From: Pontibacterium sp049599735
GTDB taxonomy: Bacteria; Pseudomonadota; Gammaproteobacteria; Pseudomonadales; Balneatricaceae
NCBI GenBank assembly: GCA_049599735.1
Contig: JBMYOX010000042.1
Coordinates: 1 to 30,587, forward strand
Length of the DNA stretch: 30,587 nt
Reading direction: 5' to 3'
In this document: piece after piece, positions 1 through 8,709 of the stretch
How positions within the stretch are numbered: the first letter of the stretch is position 1
Layout of the letters: each line of letters begins with the position of its first letter
The notes under the pieces: model-generated
The model's input: the letters and a program-made list of their open reading frames with translations, nothing else
The model's database searches: none
Told to the model about the DNA's origin: nothing
Made by a program: the position numbers and the translations under genes

Positions 1-644
1 GGAAATCCAAGGCTTTTGGTGCAATTTCCTGGGCTAACACTTCCGTTATTGTCGCTATGGTTAACCTCAGAAGAGTTACCGCCATTATTTGTCATCTGAA
101 AAATAGCGCTTTGCTTACAATCCGAAACCAGCAATATTTCTCCTTTCTGAAAGTCATGAGGGCTATTGCACCTTATAGTTACTGAAGATTCACTAGGAAC
201 ATCCTTAATTGAACAGCTCCCTTCCCCATCAGCAAATTTCACACTGATAATATCACTGCCCGCCAGCGGGCTTGCGCCAGTAGGCAAAGGGATCGAGGTA
301 CCATCAGCGGTGACATAATTATCCTCAAGCGAAACCGGACTGGACAGGTCATATTGCGCATAAACCGTACCCCCGCTATCACGTAACGTATTCGCCATCG
401 TTGTATTTTTAGAACAGCCCATATAACCCGCCATACGCAAGTCACGCGCCATAAACTCCACCGCAAAACGGGCATTTTCCTGCATTTTGGCCAGCTCACT
501 TTGCAGCGTATAAGTGGCTTTGCTGCTAACAAACATTTGTAAAACACCCGCGGTTAACAGCAGGCCAATAACCAGCGCCACCATCAGCTCAATCATGGAT
601 AAACCACGTTGTTTCAGATAATTATCGGGCCGCTGAAGGTTCAT
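1..644 (-). CDS. pilW: Type IV pilus assembly protein PilW, minor pilin (3' end outside window)
   Basis: PilW is a minor pilin that helps prime assembly of the type IV pilus fibre at the inner membrane. I translated the minus strand from the ATG at 644; it stays open to the window edge (about 214 codons). The N-terminus is a class III signal: short charged leader ending KQRG at residues 11-14, then LSMIELMVALVIGLLL, with prepilin-peptidase cleavage expected after G14 and the conserved Glu at +5. The hydrophobic helix is followed by 'ENARFAVEFMARDLRMAGYMGC', in the style of PilW proteins. The start overlaps the pilV stop by 4 bp (ATGA), so translation is probably coupled. The C-terminal part and any downstream pilX/pilY1/pilE genes lie outside the window. 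Confidence 0.88.
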   Translation of the reverse strand, partial: MNLQRPDNYLKQRGLSMIELMVALVIGLLLTAGVLQMFVSSKATYTLQSELAKMQENARFAVEFMARDLRMAGYMGCSKNTTMANTLRDSGGTVYAQYDLSSPVSLEDNYVTADGTSIPLPTGASPLAGSDIISVKFADGEGSCSIKDVPSESSVTIRCNSPHDFQKGEILLVSDCKQSAIFQMTNNGGNSSEVNHSDNNGSVSPGNCTKSLGF

Positions 645-1171
645 AAGCTGGTACTCAATGCAAAACGGGTTGAAACCTGATCACTGGAACGCTCATCGTT
701 CCACCATACATAAACCACCACTGGCAAACTGCTATCTGACGCACTGCCACAGACCGGCCGGGTTAAATCTGCGGCACCGCCGGTACCGGCCTCACTGTCA
801 CTGCTATCCGCATCACGGCACACCAGGCCACCGCCACCGGTTAATTCAGCCGCTAACTGGGCCTGCCAGCGAAAAACATCATGGGCCGCCATTGCCGCAT
901 CCGTACAACCGGCGGTTGTTTCGCATTCATCCGTGTTCGTGCCACTGGTAATAAAATAACTGCCCGCTTCTACAGCTGATACATTCGCCCGCATCCGGTC
1001 GATAATGTCATAGGCCAGAATGTTCGCCTGGCTGCGCATATAAGCACTCTGGTTTTGTTTGAGCGAAGTAATCTGTAAACCGGCCATGCCCAGCAGTCCC
1101 ACCGAAATAATCACCAGGGCCACCAGCACTTCAATCAGTGTGTAACCACGACTAAGGTGTTGTCCAGGCAC
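641..1171 (-). CDS. pilV: Type IV pilus modification protein PilV, minor pilin
   Basis: PilV is a minor pilin of the type IV pilus priming complex. The protein has the prepilin signal SRG followed by YTLIEVLVALVIISVGLLG, so cleavage should fall after the Gly with Tyr at +1 (Phe is commoner) and Glu at +5; 'LLGMAGLQ' after the helix is typical of PilV. I chose the GTG at 1171 because it gives a short nine-residue leader and has GGGAG about 7 nt upstream; an in-frame ATG at 1234 would add 21 unlikely leader residues. The start lies inside the end of the fimT-like gene (20-bp overlap) and the stop overlaps the pilW ATG, so the three genes form one transcription unit. Cysteines around DECETTAGC could form a disulfide in the globular domain (inference). 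Confidence 0.85.
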   Translation of the reverse strand: MPGQHLSRGYTLIEVLVALVIISVGLLGMAGLQITSLKQNQSAYMRSQANILAYDIIDRMRANVSAVEAGSYFITSGTNTDECETTAGCTDAAMAAHDVFRWQAQLAAELTGGGGLVCRDADSSDSEAGTGGAADLTRPVCGSASDSSLPVVVYVWWNDERSSDQVSTRFALSTSL

Positions 1172-1676
1172 AGGCGCTCTCCCAATCCCAGGCTTTGATA
1201 CGGCCAAACTGAGAAATTTGTATGTTTCTGACATCCGTATCCGTATCTCCGTCAGTTACGGCAAAACAAAGGCTACTGCTGCCGCTGATCTGGCCGGATG
1301 ACTCAAAGGTCACGGCGGTGCCTGTGAGGGTAATCGAATCAGGCATCGCATCTTCCACCCGAACCACCGCATCGTTAATCACCGTCACCCAGCCATTCGC
1401 CCAGTCGTTGCCGCAATCATAATCCGCCATATTTTCTGTGGTATTACGCTGGCACAGCGTCACATCCACACCCTGGCGGATCGCTTCAGAACGGGCCTGT
1501 GACAGACTGGCCACCAGCTTGTTCTGTATCGAATCCATACGGCTTTCCTGCACAAAAGGCCCGAAATTGGGCACCGCGACTGTCAGTAAAATCGCCAGTA
1601 TCGCCACCACCACCATTAATTCAATCAGGGTAAAACCGCGCGTATTTACCATCACCTGTCGCCAATTTAAACTCAT
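1152..1676 (-). CDS. GspH/FimT-family pseudopilin (FimT/FimU-like minor pilin)
   Basis: First gene of the minor pilin unit. The 174-residue product has a leader ending NTRG, then FTLIELMVVVAILAILL, giving the canonical prepilin-peptidase site G/F with Glu at +5. The sequence after the helix ('AVPNF', 'SQARSEAIRQGVDVTLC') is characteristic of the GspH/FimT/FimU family: a small globular beta domain held in the inner membrane by the N-terminal helix. FimU is the homologue that normally heads pilV-pilW operons, so position favours FimU over FimT, but sequence alone does not separate them here. A second in-frame ATG eight codons downstream would leave a five-residue leader; neither start has a strong ribosome-binding site. 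It follows the fkpB terminator, so it needs its own promoter within 1677-1780, where I see no convincing consensus. Confidence 0.85.
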   Translation of the reverse strand: MSLNWRQVMVNTRGFTLIELMVVVAILAILLTVAVPNFGPFVQESRMDSIQNKLVASLSQARSEAIRQGVDVTLCQRNTTENMADYDCGNDWANGWVTVINDAVVRVEDAMPDSITLTGTAVTFESSGQISGSSSLCFAVTDGDTDTDVRNIQISQFGRIKAWDWESACAWTTP

Positions 1677-1780
1677 ACTTTTTTCGTAGCAGTTTCAGTT
1701 TAGTCTCACACCCACCTTATCGCCAGATCTCTTATCAATAAAGCAAACAATTGATCGCAGCTAACGCACAGACAAAAAAA

Positions 1781-1807
1781 AGCCGATGCTTTAACATCGG
1801 CTTTTTT
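1781..1807 (-). terminator. Rho-independent terminator after fkpB
   Basis: Perfect 8-bp stem AGCCGATG / CATCGGCT (1781-1788 with 1795-1802) and a 6-nt loop, flanked by an A-run on the left and a T-run on the right, so it could act in both directions. Read on the minus strand it starts a few bases after the fkpB stop and ends in a U-tract. It separates the ribF-ileS-lspA-fkpB genes from the minor pilin genes on the same strand. Confidence 0.9.
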
Positions 1808-1811
1808 CTGA

Positions 1812-2249
1812 TCAGGCATCAGTCACAGAGAGGATGGCCACCTCAAACAGCAACCGGTGCCCCGCCAGCGGATGATTAAAATCCACATGCACAGACTGTT
1901 CATCAAACCGGTCTATCACACCCGGTAATTCTCCCTGTTTAGGATCCTGAAAAGAGATCACCAGCCCTGGTTCAAGCGCCATATCCTGAAATTGTGCCCG
2001 TGGCAGACGCTGCACATTGCTGGGATTAGACATGCCAAACGCATTCTCAGGCGCAATAGACAACTGCTCTTTATCACCGGCTTTCAGGCCAAACAGCGCC
2101 TGCTCAAAACCTTCCGGCAGGTTACCGTCACCCACGGCAAAGGTTGCTGACTGCCCCTCAAAATTGGAGTCAACCACCTGTCCGTCTTCCAGCTTAATGG
2201 CAAAGTGCAGGTTTACTTTTTTGCCCGGGCCTATCTGCTGCTCGCTCAT
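1812..2249 (-). CDS. fkpB: FKBP-type peptidyl-prolyl isomerase, SlpA/FkpB type
   Basis: The 145-residue product is a short cytoplasmic FKBP-type prolyl isomerase of the SlpA/FkpB group. The FKBP start 'VNLHFAIKLEDGQVVDSNF' and the segment 'LPEGFEQALFGLKAGDKEQL' are seen, followed by the insert-in-flap region (roughly residues 70-120) containing 'AFGMSNP', and the return strand 'VDFNHPLAGHRLLFEV', a hallmark of SlpA-type proteins. Its ATG overlaps the lspA stop by 4 bp (ATGA), implying coupled translation. In many gammaproteobacteria ispH follows fkpB directly; here a terminator follows instead. Confidence 0.93.
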   Translation of the reverse strand: MSEQQIGPGKKVNLHFAIKLEDGQVVDSNFEGQSATFAVGDGNLPEGFEQALFGLKAGDKEQLSIAPENAFGMSNPSNVQRLPRAQFQDMALEPGLVISFQDPKQGELPGVIDRFDEQSVHVDFNHPLAGHRLLFEVAILSVTDA

Positions 2250-2779
2250 GTTTTACCTTCAGTTTGCTTGCCGTTTTGTCTTTTTTCTTCAAAAAACAGC
2301 ATATCAATAATTAACAAGACCGCACCCAGTGTGATGGCGGCATCTGCCAGGTTAAAAGCAGGGAAATAATATTCACCGTAATGCAGGGAAATAAAATCAA
2401 TCACATAACCCTGCACAATACGGTCATACAAATTCCCCAGCGCGCCTCCTAATACCAGCGCCTGTGCGATGCCAACCCACCACTGAGCGCGGGCTGTACG
2501 TTTCATCCACACCAGCAGAAAGAGACTGACAACCAGCGCAATCAGCGCAAAAAACCAGCGCTGCCAGCCATCGGCATCCGCCAGAAAACTGAAAGCCGCC
2601 CCGGTGTTGTACAGCAGAGTCAGGTCAAAAACAGGCCAGACCGGGTTGGCCACGCCATAACTCAGCTCGGTATTGGCAATCTGTTTGGTCCAGAGGTCCA
2701 GCACAACCACCAACACCGTTAACCCGAGCCAGACCAGTGTGCCTGTTCCCTGCTTGCTTTCCATGTCCTGCTTCTCCAT
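2246..2779 (-). CDS. lspA: Lipoprotein signal peptidase (signal peptidase II)
   Basis: LspA is an inner-membrane aspartyl protease that cleaves prolipoprotein signal peptides after lipidation of the lipobox cysteine. The 177-residue product has four predicted membrane spans and all family blocks: 'YNTGAAFSFLAD' near residue 57, 'GGALGNLYDR' at 111-120, 'VIDFISLHY' and 'FPAFNLADAAIT'. The expected catalytic aspartates are D128 (VIDF) and D146 (NLAD). The ileS stop and lspA ATG overlap by one base (TGATG), and lspA in turn overlaps fkpB. A second Met at residue 6 is an alternative start. Confidence 0.95.
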   Translation of the reverse strand: MEKQDMESKQGTGTLVWLGLTVLVVVLDLWTKQIANTELSYGVANPVWPVFDLTLLYNTGAAFSFLADADGWQRWFFALIALVVSLFLLVWMKRTARAQWWVGIAQALVLGGALGNLYDRIVQGYVIDFISLHYGEYYFPAFNLADAAITLGAVLLIIDMLFFEEKRQNGKQTEGKT

Positions 2780-5604
2780 CAGGCAAAGCTACGTGATTCG
2801 CCGTCCCCGGATACATTATCCACACAACGAATACACAGCTCTTCATGCTCCGGATCTGAACCTACATCTTCACGATGATGCCAGCAGCGGCTGCACTTGG
2901 CCTGTTCAGATTTCACCACAGCCACCTGCAACCCTTCCAGCTCGGTTGCCTGTGCATTTTCAGCATCAGCCGCCGACAATACAGCAGCCTGAGAGGTCAG
3001 CAGTACAAAGCGCAGTTCATCACCCAGCTGCTCCAATGTCTGTTTAAGGGCATCGTTGCAGTAAAGTGTTACTTCCGCCTCCAGGCTGCCACCAATAACA
3101 CCGGCAGACCGGCTGGCTTCCAGCTCTTTGTTCACGGCGGTTTTCACAGCCATGATCTGATCCCAGAACTCACGCCCCAGTGCTGCATCATTCGGCAGTT
3201 CAGCCAGGTCGGTATACCAGGTACCCAGTAACACAGAGGCAGAATGTGTACCCGGAATTTGTTCCAGAATCTCATCAGCGGTAAAGCTGAGAATAGGTGC
3301 AATCCAGCGGGTCAGTGCTTCAACGATATGATAAAGCGCACTCTGGCAGGAACGGCGGGCATGGCCTTCCGTTGCTGCGGTGTACTGACGGTCTTTGATG
3401 ATATCCAGATAGAAACCACCCATTTCCTGTGAACAGAAGTGAGAGACTTTCTGGTAAACGTTCAGGAACTCGTATTTGTCGTAATGGCCTTCCAGCTCTT
3501 TCTGCAAACGGGCTGCACGGTCTACCGCCCAGCGATCCAGCGCCACCATTTCTTCAGCAGGCACCAGATCCGTTTCCGGGTTAAAGCCGTTCAGGTTTGC
3601 CAGGAAGAAGCGGGCGGTATTACGAATACGACGATAGGCATCAGCCGCACGCTTAAGAATTTCGTCCGAGCAGGTCATCTCACCACTGTAGTCAGTAGAG
3701 GCCACCCACAGGCGCAGAATATCCGCGCCGTATTTATTCATCACTTCCTGAGGTGCGACCACGTTGCCAATCGACTTGGACATCTTGCGGCCCTGACCAT
3801 CCACGGTGAAACCGTGCGTCAGTACTTGTTTGTAAGGGGCCTGACCTTTAATTGCAATGCCGGTTTTCAGAGACGACTGGAACCAACCCCGGTGCTGATC
3901 GGAGCCTTCCAGATACAGGTCAGCCGGTGAATGCAAACCTTCACGGGTATCCAGTACGGAACGGTGAGTTACACCGGAATCAAACCAAACATCCAGGGTA
4001 TCTGTGACTTTAGCGTACAAATCTGCTTCATCACCCAGCAGCTCAGCGGCATCCAGATCAAACCAGGCATCAATACCAGCTTTCTCGACCCGCAGTGCAA
4101 CCTGCTCAATCAGCTCAGCCGTTTTGGGATGAAGTTGCTGGGTTTCTTTGTTGATAAAGAGTGTGATTGGCACACCCCAGGTACGCTGGCGGGAAACACA
4201 CCAGTCCGGGCTCTGCTCAACCATGGCTTCGATACGGTTCTGACCCCAGGCCGGGAACCACTCCACGCCTTTAATGGCATCCAGTGCAGCCGCTTTCAGC
4301 CCTTTGGCCTCCATGCTGACAAACCACTGAGGAGTTGCACGGTAGATTAGCGGCGTTTTTGTCCGCCAGCAGTGTGGATAACTGTGCTGGAATTTGTGTG
4401 ACAGTACCAGTGCGTTATTTTCTTTCAGCACCTCAACAACCGCGTCATCCACTTTATACACATGCTGACCGGCAAACTGACCGGCGGCTTCAATAAATAC
4501 ACCGTTATCACTCACCAGATTCAATGTGCCAATGCCGTAACGACGACCGGCATCAAAGTCTTCTACACCGTGATCGGGGGCCGTATGTACGGCACCGGTA
4601 CCGGCATCCAGCGTAACGTGATCACCCAGAATCACCGGCGTGGTGCGCTCGGCAATAAACGGGTGTTGCAGCGGGCTATTTTCCAGCGCCTGGCCTTTGC
4701 AGCGGGCAACAATGCGGTAGTCTTCAGCGCCATAACGCTGCATGGCACTTTCAACCAGCCCTTCAGCCAGCAGAATACGCTCCTGACCTAAGCCCAGGTC
4801 TGCCTGTACCAGCACATAATCCAGTTCGGCATTCAGAGAAACCGCCTGACTGGAAGGTAAAGTCCAGGGTGTCGTTGTCCAGATCACAACGGAGACATTG
4901 CCTTCGCCGCCACCGTCTTCAAGCGAGAAGCGGCTCAGAAAGTCAGCTGCATCGACAGGTGCGTAACGTACATCAATGGCCGTCGAGGTTTTATCCTGAT
5001 ATTCCACTTCTGCTTCTGCCAGGGCAGAACCACCCACCACACTCCAGTAAACCGGCTTATAACCTTTTACCAGGTGGCCGTTCTCAGCAATTTTACCCAA
5101 TGCACGAATGATATGGGCTTCCGTCTCAAAGTTCATGGTCAGGTAAGGATTATCCCAGTCACCCAGCACACCCAGGCGGATAAAGTCGGCTTTCTGACCC
5201 TCTACCTGCTTGCGGGCATAGTCCCGGCATTTCTGACGGAATTCTTTATGGGACAGCTTAGCACCGGCTTTACCGAATTTAGTTTCAACCTTGTGCTCAA
5301 TCGGCAGACCATGACAATCCCAGCCCGGCACATAAGGCGCGTCAAAACCCGCCAGCGTGCGGGATTTTACGATCATATCTTTCAGGATTTTATTCACGGC
5401 ATGGCCGATATGAATATCACCGTTCGCGTACGGCGGGCCATCGTGCAAAATAAAGCTTTCCCGACCGGCACTGACTTCGCGAATTTTCTGATACAGGCCC
5501 ATTTGCTGCCAGCGTTTGAGCATTTTAGGTTCACGCTGAGCCAGGTTGCCACGCATCGGGAATGCCGTTTCAGGCAGGTTAAGTGTCGCTTTGTAATCGG
5601 TCAT
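2779..5604 (-). CDS. ileS: Isoleucyl-tRNA synthetase
   Basis: Class I aminoacyl-tRNA synthetase that charges tRNA-Ile and edits mischarged Val-tRNA. At 941 residues it has the usual bacterial length. Visible parts in order: the HIGH signature at residues 65-68 within 'PPYANGDIHIGHAVNK'; the CP1 editing domain with 'TTTPWTLPSS' and 'DAGTGAVHTAPDHG'; 'WCVSRQRTWGVPI'; the KMSKS loop at 607-611; the anticodon-binding helical domain; and a C-terminal zinc finger with cysteines at 904, 907, 924 and 927. This is the short bacterial type with a zinc-binding tail. It lies 24 nt downstream of ribF and is coupled to lspA by a 1-bp overlap, as in the classic ribF-ileS-lspA operon. Confidence 0.98.
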   Translation of the reverse strand: MTDYKATLNLPETAFPMRGNLAQREPKMLKRWQQMGLYQKIREVSAGRESFILHDGPPYANGDIHIGHAVNKILKDMIVKSRTLAGFDAPYVPGWDCHGLPIEHKVETKFGKAGAKLSHKEFRQKCRDYARKQVEGQKADFIRLGVLGDWDNPYLTMNFETEAHIIRALGKIAENGHLVKGYKPVYWSVVGGSALAEAEVEYQDKTSTAIDVRYAPVDAADFLSRFSLEDGGGEGNVSVVIWTTTPWTLPSSQAVSLNAELDYVLVQADLGLGQERILLAEGLVESAMQRYGAEDYRIVARCKGQALENSPLQHPFIAERTTPVILGDHVTLDAGTGAVHTAPDHGVEDFDAGRRYGIGTLNLVSDNGVFIEAAGQFAGQHVYKVDDAVVEVLKENNALVLSHKFQHSYPHCWRTKTPLIYRATPQWFVSMEAKGLKAAALDAIKGVEWFPAWGQNRIEAMVEQSPDWCVSRQRTWGVPITLFINKETQQLHPKTAELIEQVALRVEKAGIDAWFDLDAAELLGDEADLYAKVTDTLDVWFDSGVTHRSVLDTREGLHSPADLYLEGSDQHRGWFQSSLKTGIAIKGQAPYKQVLTHGFTVDGQGRKMSKSIGNVVAPQEVMNKYGADILRLWVASTDYSGEMTCSDEILKRAADAYRRIRNTARFFLANLNGFNPETDLVPAEEMVALDRWAVDRAARLQKELEGHYDKYEFLNVYQKVSHFCSQEMGGFYLDIIKDRQYTAATEGHARRSCQSALYHIVEALTRWIAPILSFTADEILEQIPGTHSASVLLGTWYTDLAELPNDAALGREFWDQIMAVKTAVNKELEASRSAGVIGGSLEAEVTLYCNDALKQTLEQLGDELRFVLLTSQAAVLSAADAENAQATELEGLQVAVVKSEQAKCSRCWHHREDVGSDPEHEELCIRCVDNVSGDGESRSFA

Positions 5605-5628
5605 GATCTGTCGCTTCCGAATTAATGT

Positions 5629-6561
5629 TCAGGCTTGGGGCGCAAAATAAGCGCGCGCCTGATCGATATCTGCAAAAATCTGTTTTTTAAGCGGTTCCAG
5701 GCCATCGAATTTCTGCTCTGCACGAATAAAGCTCAGAAATTCAACGCTTAACAACTGCCCGTAAAGATCCCCCCGGTAATCCAGCAGGTGAACTTCCAGT
5801 ACAGGCTGTATTCCATTAACCGTAGGCCGCATACCTACATTGCATACACCCGGCCGGGCAAAACCATCCGGCATTTTTACCTGCACGGCGTAAACACCCC
5901 GCATCGGGCAGGCAAAACGGTGCATCCGTATATTGGCGGTGGGCACACCCAGTTGCCGACCTAATTTCTGGCCATGCAATACACGCCCGGTCACAAGATA
6001 CCGGCGACCCAGCAGGCGTTCAGCCAGGGTGAACTCATTCTGTATCAGCGCATCACGAATACGGCTGCTGCTGACGCGCTTGCCATCCATCAGAAAAGTG
6101 GCTGTATTCACGACCGAAAAACCGTATTTTTCACCGGCACGGCGAAGCATGTTGTAATCACCTTTTCGGTCGCAACCAAAACGGAAATCATCACCCACTA
6201 CAAAATGCTCAACTGCCAGACCTTTTAACAGCAACTCATCAATAAACGCATCTGCGGACATAGCTTGCAGGCGCTGATTAAAGGTCAGACAAAGCACCCG
6301 GTCAATCTGCTCGGCCTGTAACAGACGTACCTTTTCATCAAACCGGGTCAGCCGGGGTGGTGCTACGCCCGCTGCAAAAAACTCGCGGGGCTGAGGTTCG
6401 AAGGTAATCGCAACCGATGGCAGCGCCAGCTCAACGGCTTTTGCTTTCACCTGCTCCAAAACCCGGCGGTGGCCCAGATGTACGCCATCAAAATTACCGA
6501 TAGTCGCCACACAGCCCCGGTGTTTGTCGCGCAGATTATGCAGTCCCCTGATCAGTTCCAT
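5629..6561 (-). CDS. ribF: Bifunctional riboflavin kinase / FAD synthetase
   Basis: RibF phosphorylates riboflavin to FMN and adenylylates FMN to FAD. The N-terminal nucleotidyltransferase domain shows 'TIGNFDGVHLGHRRVL' and 'FVVGDDFRFGCDRKGD', with 'VSSSRIRDAL' near its end; the C-terminal flavokinase domain has 'GRRYLVTGRVLHGQKLGRQLG', interrupted here only for quotation limits, and then 'PTANIRM' and 'GVYAV'. I start it at the ATG at 6561 (MELIRGLHNL), which matches the start of known RibF proteins and gives 310 residues; the open frame reaches a TTG at 6582 without extra homology. It leads the ribF-ileS-lspA-fkpB run. Confidence 0.95.
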   Translation of the reverse strand: MELIRGLHNLRDKHRGCVATIGNFDGVHLGHRRVLEQVKAKAVELALPSVAITFEPQPREFFAAGVAPPRLTRFDEKVRLLQAEQIDRVLCLTFNQRLQAMSADAFIDELLLKGLAVEHFVVGDDFRFGCDRKGDYNMLRRAGEKYGFSVVNTATFLMDGKRVSSSRIRDALIQNEFTLAERLLGRRYLVTGRVLHGQKLGRQLGVPTANIRMHRFACPMRGVYAVQVKMPDGFARPGVCNVGMRPTVNGIQPVLEVHLLDYRGDLYGQLLSVEFLSFIRAEQKFDGLEPLKKQIFADIDQARAYFAPQA

Positions 6562-6596
6562 CAACTCAGCCGCTAACCCCAAAAATTAAACGGCAA

Positions 6597-6602
6597 ATTA
6601 TA
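6597..6602 (-). promoter_or_regulatory. Perfect -10 box, probable ribF promoter
   Basis: TATAAT on the minus strand about 35 bp upstream of the ribF ATG. I find no good -35 hexamer at 16-18 bp, so it is a single-element match in the gap between murJ and ribF. Transcription from here would cover ribF-ileS-lspA-fkpB. Confidence 0.4.
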
Positions 6603-6659
6603 GCCTGGTTGACCGCCCGCGAGTACCACTGCAACCGGTGAATTAGGCTATTAGCCCGC

Positions 6660-8210
6660 TCAGGCATTACGTAAATCTTTAAGGCGCATACCCATCGACA
6701 CCAATACAGCCCCGTAAACAGCTACACCGGCCACAACGATAACGCCCATATTCAGCACCCGGTCCATCACCCCCCAAGCCAGCCATTGCTGCAGATCACC
6801 CACCAGCCAGAGCAAAACAGCCGCCATAGCCGCGTTTGCCGCCAGCAGACGCAGCAGGATCAAACGCCAGCCTGGCTGCCATTGGAAAACACCGGCCTTC
6901 AGCAAACCTCTGAGCAACAGGCCTGCATTCATAAAGGCAGATAACGAAGTCGCCGCCGCCAGACCCACATGCAACAAAGGCCCTATCAGAATCAGATTAA
7001 AAACCATATTGGCCACAGCGGCCTGTATGCCAATTTTAACCGGGGTTTTTGTATCCTGGCGGGAGAAGTATCCCGTCGCCAGCACTTTGATCAGCATAAA
7101 GGCCAGCACCCCACAGGCATAAGCCTGCAAACTGCCGGAAGCCATCATGACATCCCGGTCTGTTAAGGCGCCGTAATGGAATAACGTCACAATTAACGGC
7201 CCTGACAACATAAAGAGCGCCACCGCTGCAGGCAGACCAATAAGCAGCACCATACGCATGGCCCAGTCCAGGGTCTGAGAAAAATGCTCGGCCGATTTTT
7301 CCGCATGCTTACGCGATAAGCTGGGCAAAATAACCGTGGCAATTGCAATACCAAAAACACCCAGCGGCAGCTCCGCCAGACGGTCCGAATAATATAACCA
7401 GGACACACTGCCCGTTTGCAAAAACGAAGCTAACACCGTATCCAGCAACAGGTTAATCTGGGTGACTGACACCCCAAAAATTGCGGGTAACATCAATTTG
7501 AGTATACGCTTCACCCCTTCATCGGTACGATCGACCACCGGACAGGGCAATAAGCGCAGACGCGCCAGGAATGGCAGCTGAAAACTTAACTGCACCACCC
7601 CCGCAATCATCACCCCCCAGGCAAGGGCCAAAATAGGCGGATCAAACAAGGGACTGAGAAATACCGCCGAGCTGATCAGAGACAGATTCAGCAATACCGG
7701 CGTAAAAGCCGGCACCGCAAAACGCTCATAGCTGTTAAGAATCGCACCGGCAAAGGCCGTCAGGGAAATCAGCAGCAGATAAGGAAAGGTAATACGCAGC
7801 ATAGACGCCGCCAGGTCAAACTTCTCACTGTCTGCCAGGTAAAAACCCGGTGCAAAAATAGCCGTTAAAACCGGCGCGCCTAATACAGCGATCAGCGTCA
7901 CCATAATCAGCGTTGAACCTAAGGTACCCGCAACACGATCCACCAGCGCTTTAACCGCCGAAAAATCACGCTGGCTACGGTATTCCGAAAGCACAGGCAC
8001 AAACGCCTGAGCAAAAGCCCCTTCTGCAAACAAGCGCCGTAAAAAATTGGGAATTTTGAAAGCCACAAAAAAAGCATCGGCACTGCCCGAGGCACCAAAA
8101 TAATTTGCCACCACCACATCGCGCACCAGCCCCAGGATACGTGACAACATCGTCATCATGCCCACAATGCCGCTGGACTTAAGTAAACTGCCCGATTTTT
8201 TATCCGACAC
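6660..8210 (-). CDS. murJ: Lipid II flippase MurJ
   Basis: MurJ moves lipid II across the inner membrane for peptidoglycan synthesis. The product (516 residues from the GTG at 8210) is a polytopic membrane protein of the MOP superfamily with about 14 hydrophobic segments. Family sequence is clear near the N-terminus ('MTMLSRILGLVRDVVVANYFG', split here at the limit: 'SRILGLVRD', 'ADAFFVAFKIPNFLRRLFAEG') and at 'SRQDTKTPVKIG'. I prefer the GTG at 8210 because AGGGA lies about 7 nt upstream and the resulting start is close to family length; a TTG 15 codons earlier is open but adds residues without homology. It is divergent from rpsT and is followed by ribF, a conserved gammaproteobacterial arrangement. 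Confidence 0.95.
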   Translation of the reverse strand: MSDKKSGSLLKSSGIVGMMTMLSRILGLVRDVVVANYFGASGSADAFFVAFKIPNFLRRLFAEGAFAQAFVPVLSEYRSQRDFSAVKALVDRVAGTLGSTLIMVTLIAVLGAPVLTAIFAPGFYLADSEKFDLAASMLRITFPYLLLISLTAFAGAILNSYERFAVPAFTPVLLNLSLISSAVFLSPLFDPPILALAWGVMIAGVVQLSFQLPFLARLRLLPCPVVDRTDEGVKRILKLMLPAIFGVSVTQINLLLDTVLASFLQTGSVSWLYYSDRLAELPLGVFGIAIATVILPSLSRKHAEKSAEHFSQTLDWAMRMVLLIGLPAAVALFMLSGPLIVTLFHYGALTDRDVMMASGSLQAYACGVLAFMLIKVLATGYFSRQDTKTPVKIGIQAAVANMVFNLILIGPLLHVGLAAATSLSAFMNAGLLLRGLLKAGVFQWQPGWRLILLRLLAANAAMAAVLLWLVGDLQQWLAWGVMDRVLNMGVIVVAGVAVYGAVLVSMGMRLKDLRNA

Positions 8211-8303
8211 TGATTTTCCCTGCTGCACGCCCAAAACAAACCCCTTAAACGACAAATTCGGGACAATAATACCCGCGCCACCCTAAAAAGGCTCATCCTT
8301 TTA

Positions 8304-8332
8304 TTGACAGCAGGGCCACAAAGAGGAATAAT
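8304..8332 (+). promoter_or_regulatory. Strong sigma-70 promoter of rpsT
   Basis: Perfect -35 TTGACA (8304-8309), exact 17-bp spacer and -10 AATAAT (8327-8332; 5/6). Predicted start about 8339, giving a 5' leader of roughly 60 nt before the rpsT start. A near-consensus promoter fits a highly expressed ribosomal protein gene. Confidence 0.85.
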
Positions 8333-8401
8333 CTCGCGTCTTAAATTTTGGCAGTGCAGCCAGAATTATTTTTAACTAAATAACGTTTAAGGAGTCGGAC
8401 T

Positions 8402-8668
8402 GTGGCAAATTCTGCAGGATCTCGTAAACGCGCTCGCCAGGCGGAAAAGCGTCGCCAGCACAACGCTAGCCTGCGCTCCATGGTGCGTACTTACATCAAA
8501 AAAGTAGCAGCTGCTATCGAATCAGGTGACTACGCTGTCGCTACTGAAGCATTCAAAGTAGCCCAGCCAATCATGGACAGCTCTGTTAACAAAGGCATCT
8601 TTACTAAATCTAAGATTGCCCGTAGCAAGAGCCGCATGAACGCACGCATCAAAGCACTGGCCGCGTAA
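8402..8668 (+). CDS. rpsT: 30S ribosomal protein S20
   Basis: S20 is a small basic primary 16S rRNA-binding protein of the 30S subunit. The 88-residue product begins 'ANSAGSRKRARQAEKRR' after the initiator and ends 'RSKSRMNARIKALAA', the standard family profile, and is very rich in Arg, Lys and Ala. The start codon is GTG with AAGGAG 7-8 nt upstream; a non-ATG start is a known feature of rpsT (TTG in Escherichia coli), where it is linked to autogenous control by S20. It is a monocistronic unit between its own promoter and a terminator. Confidence 0.98.
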   Translation: MANSAGSRKRARQAEKRRQHNASLRSMVRTYIKKVAAAIESGDYAVATEAFKVAQPIMDSSVNKGIFTKSKIARSKSRMNARIKALAA

Positions 8669-8681
8669 GCGCCCGCGCAAC

Positions 8682-8709
8682 AAAAAAACCGGCTTTTGCC
8701 GGTTTTTTT
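8682..8709. terminator. Bidirectional terminator between rpsT and proB
   Basis: CCGGC-TTTT-GCCGG hairpin (8689-8693 with 8698-8702), preceded by seven A and followed by seven T. It serves rpsT on the plus strand and can also serve proB, which ends about 110 bp away on the opposite strand. Confidence 0.9.

Noticed and set aside
239..547. 102-codon minus-strand frame inside pilW
   Set aside because: It is out of frame with the pilW reading, which has a class III signal and PilW sequence and stays open to the window edge.
2673..5625. Several long plus-strand frames opposite ileS
   Set aside because: They are complements of a fully conserved isoleucyl-tRNA synthetase and show no domain pattern or ribosome-binding sites of their own.
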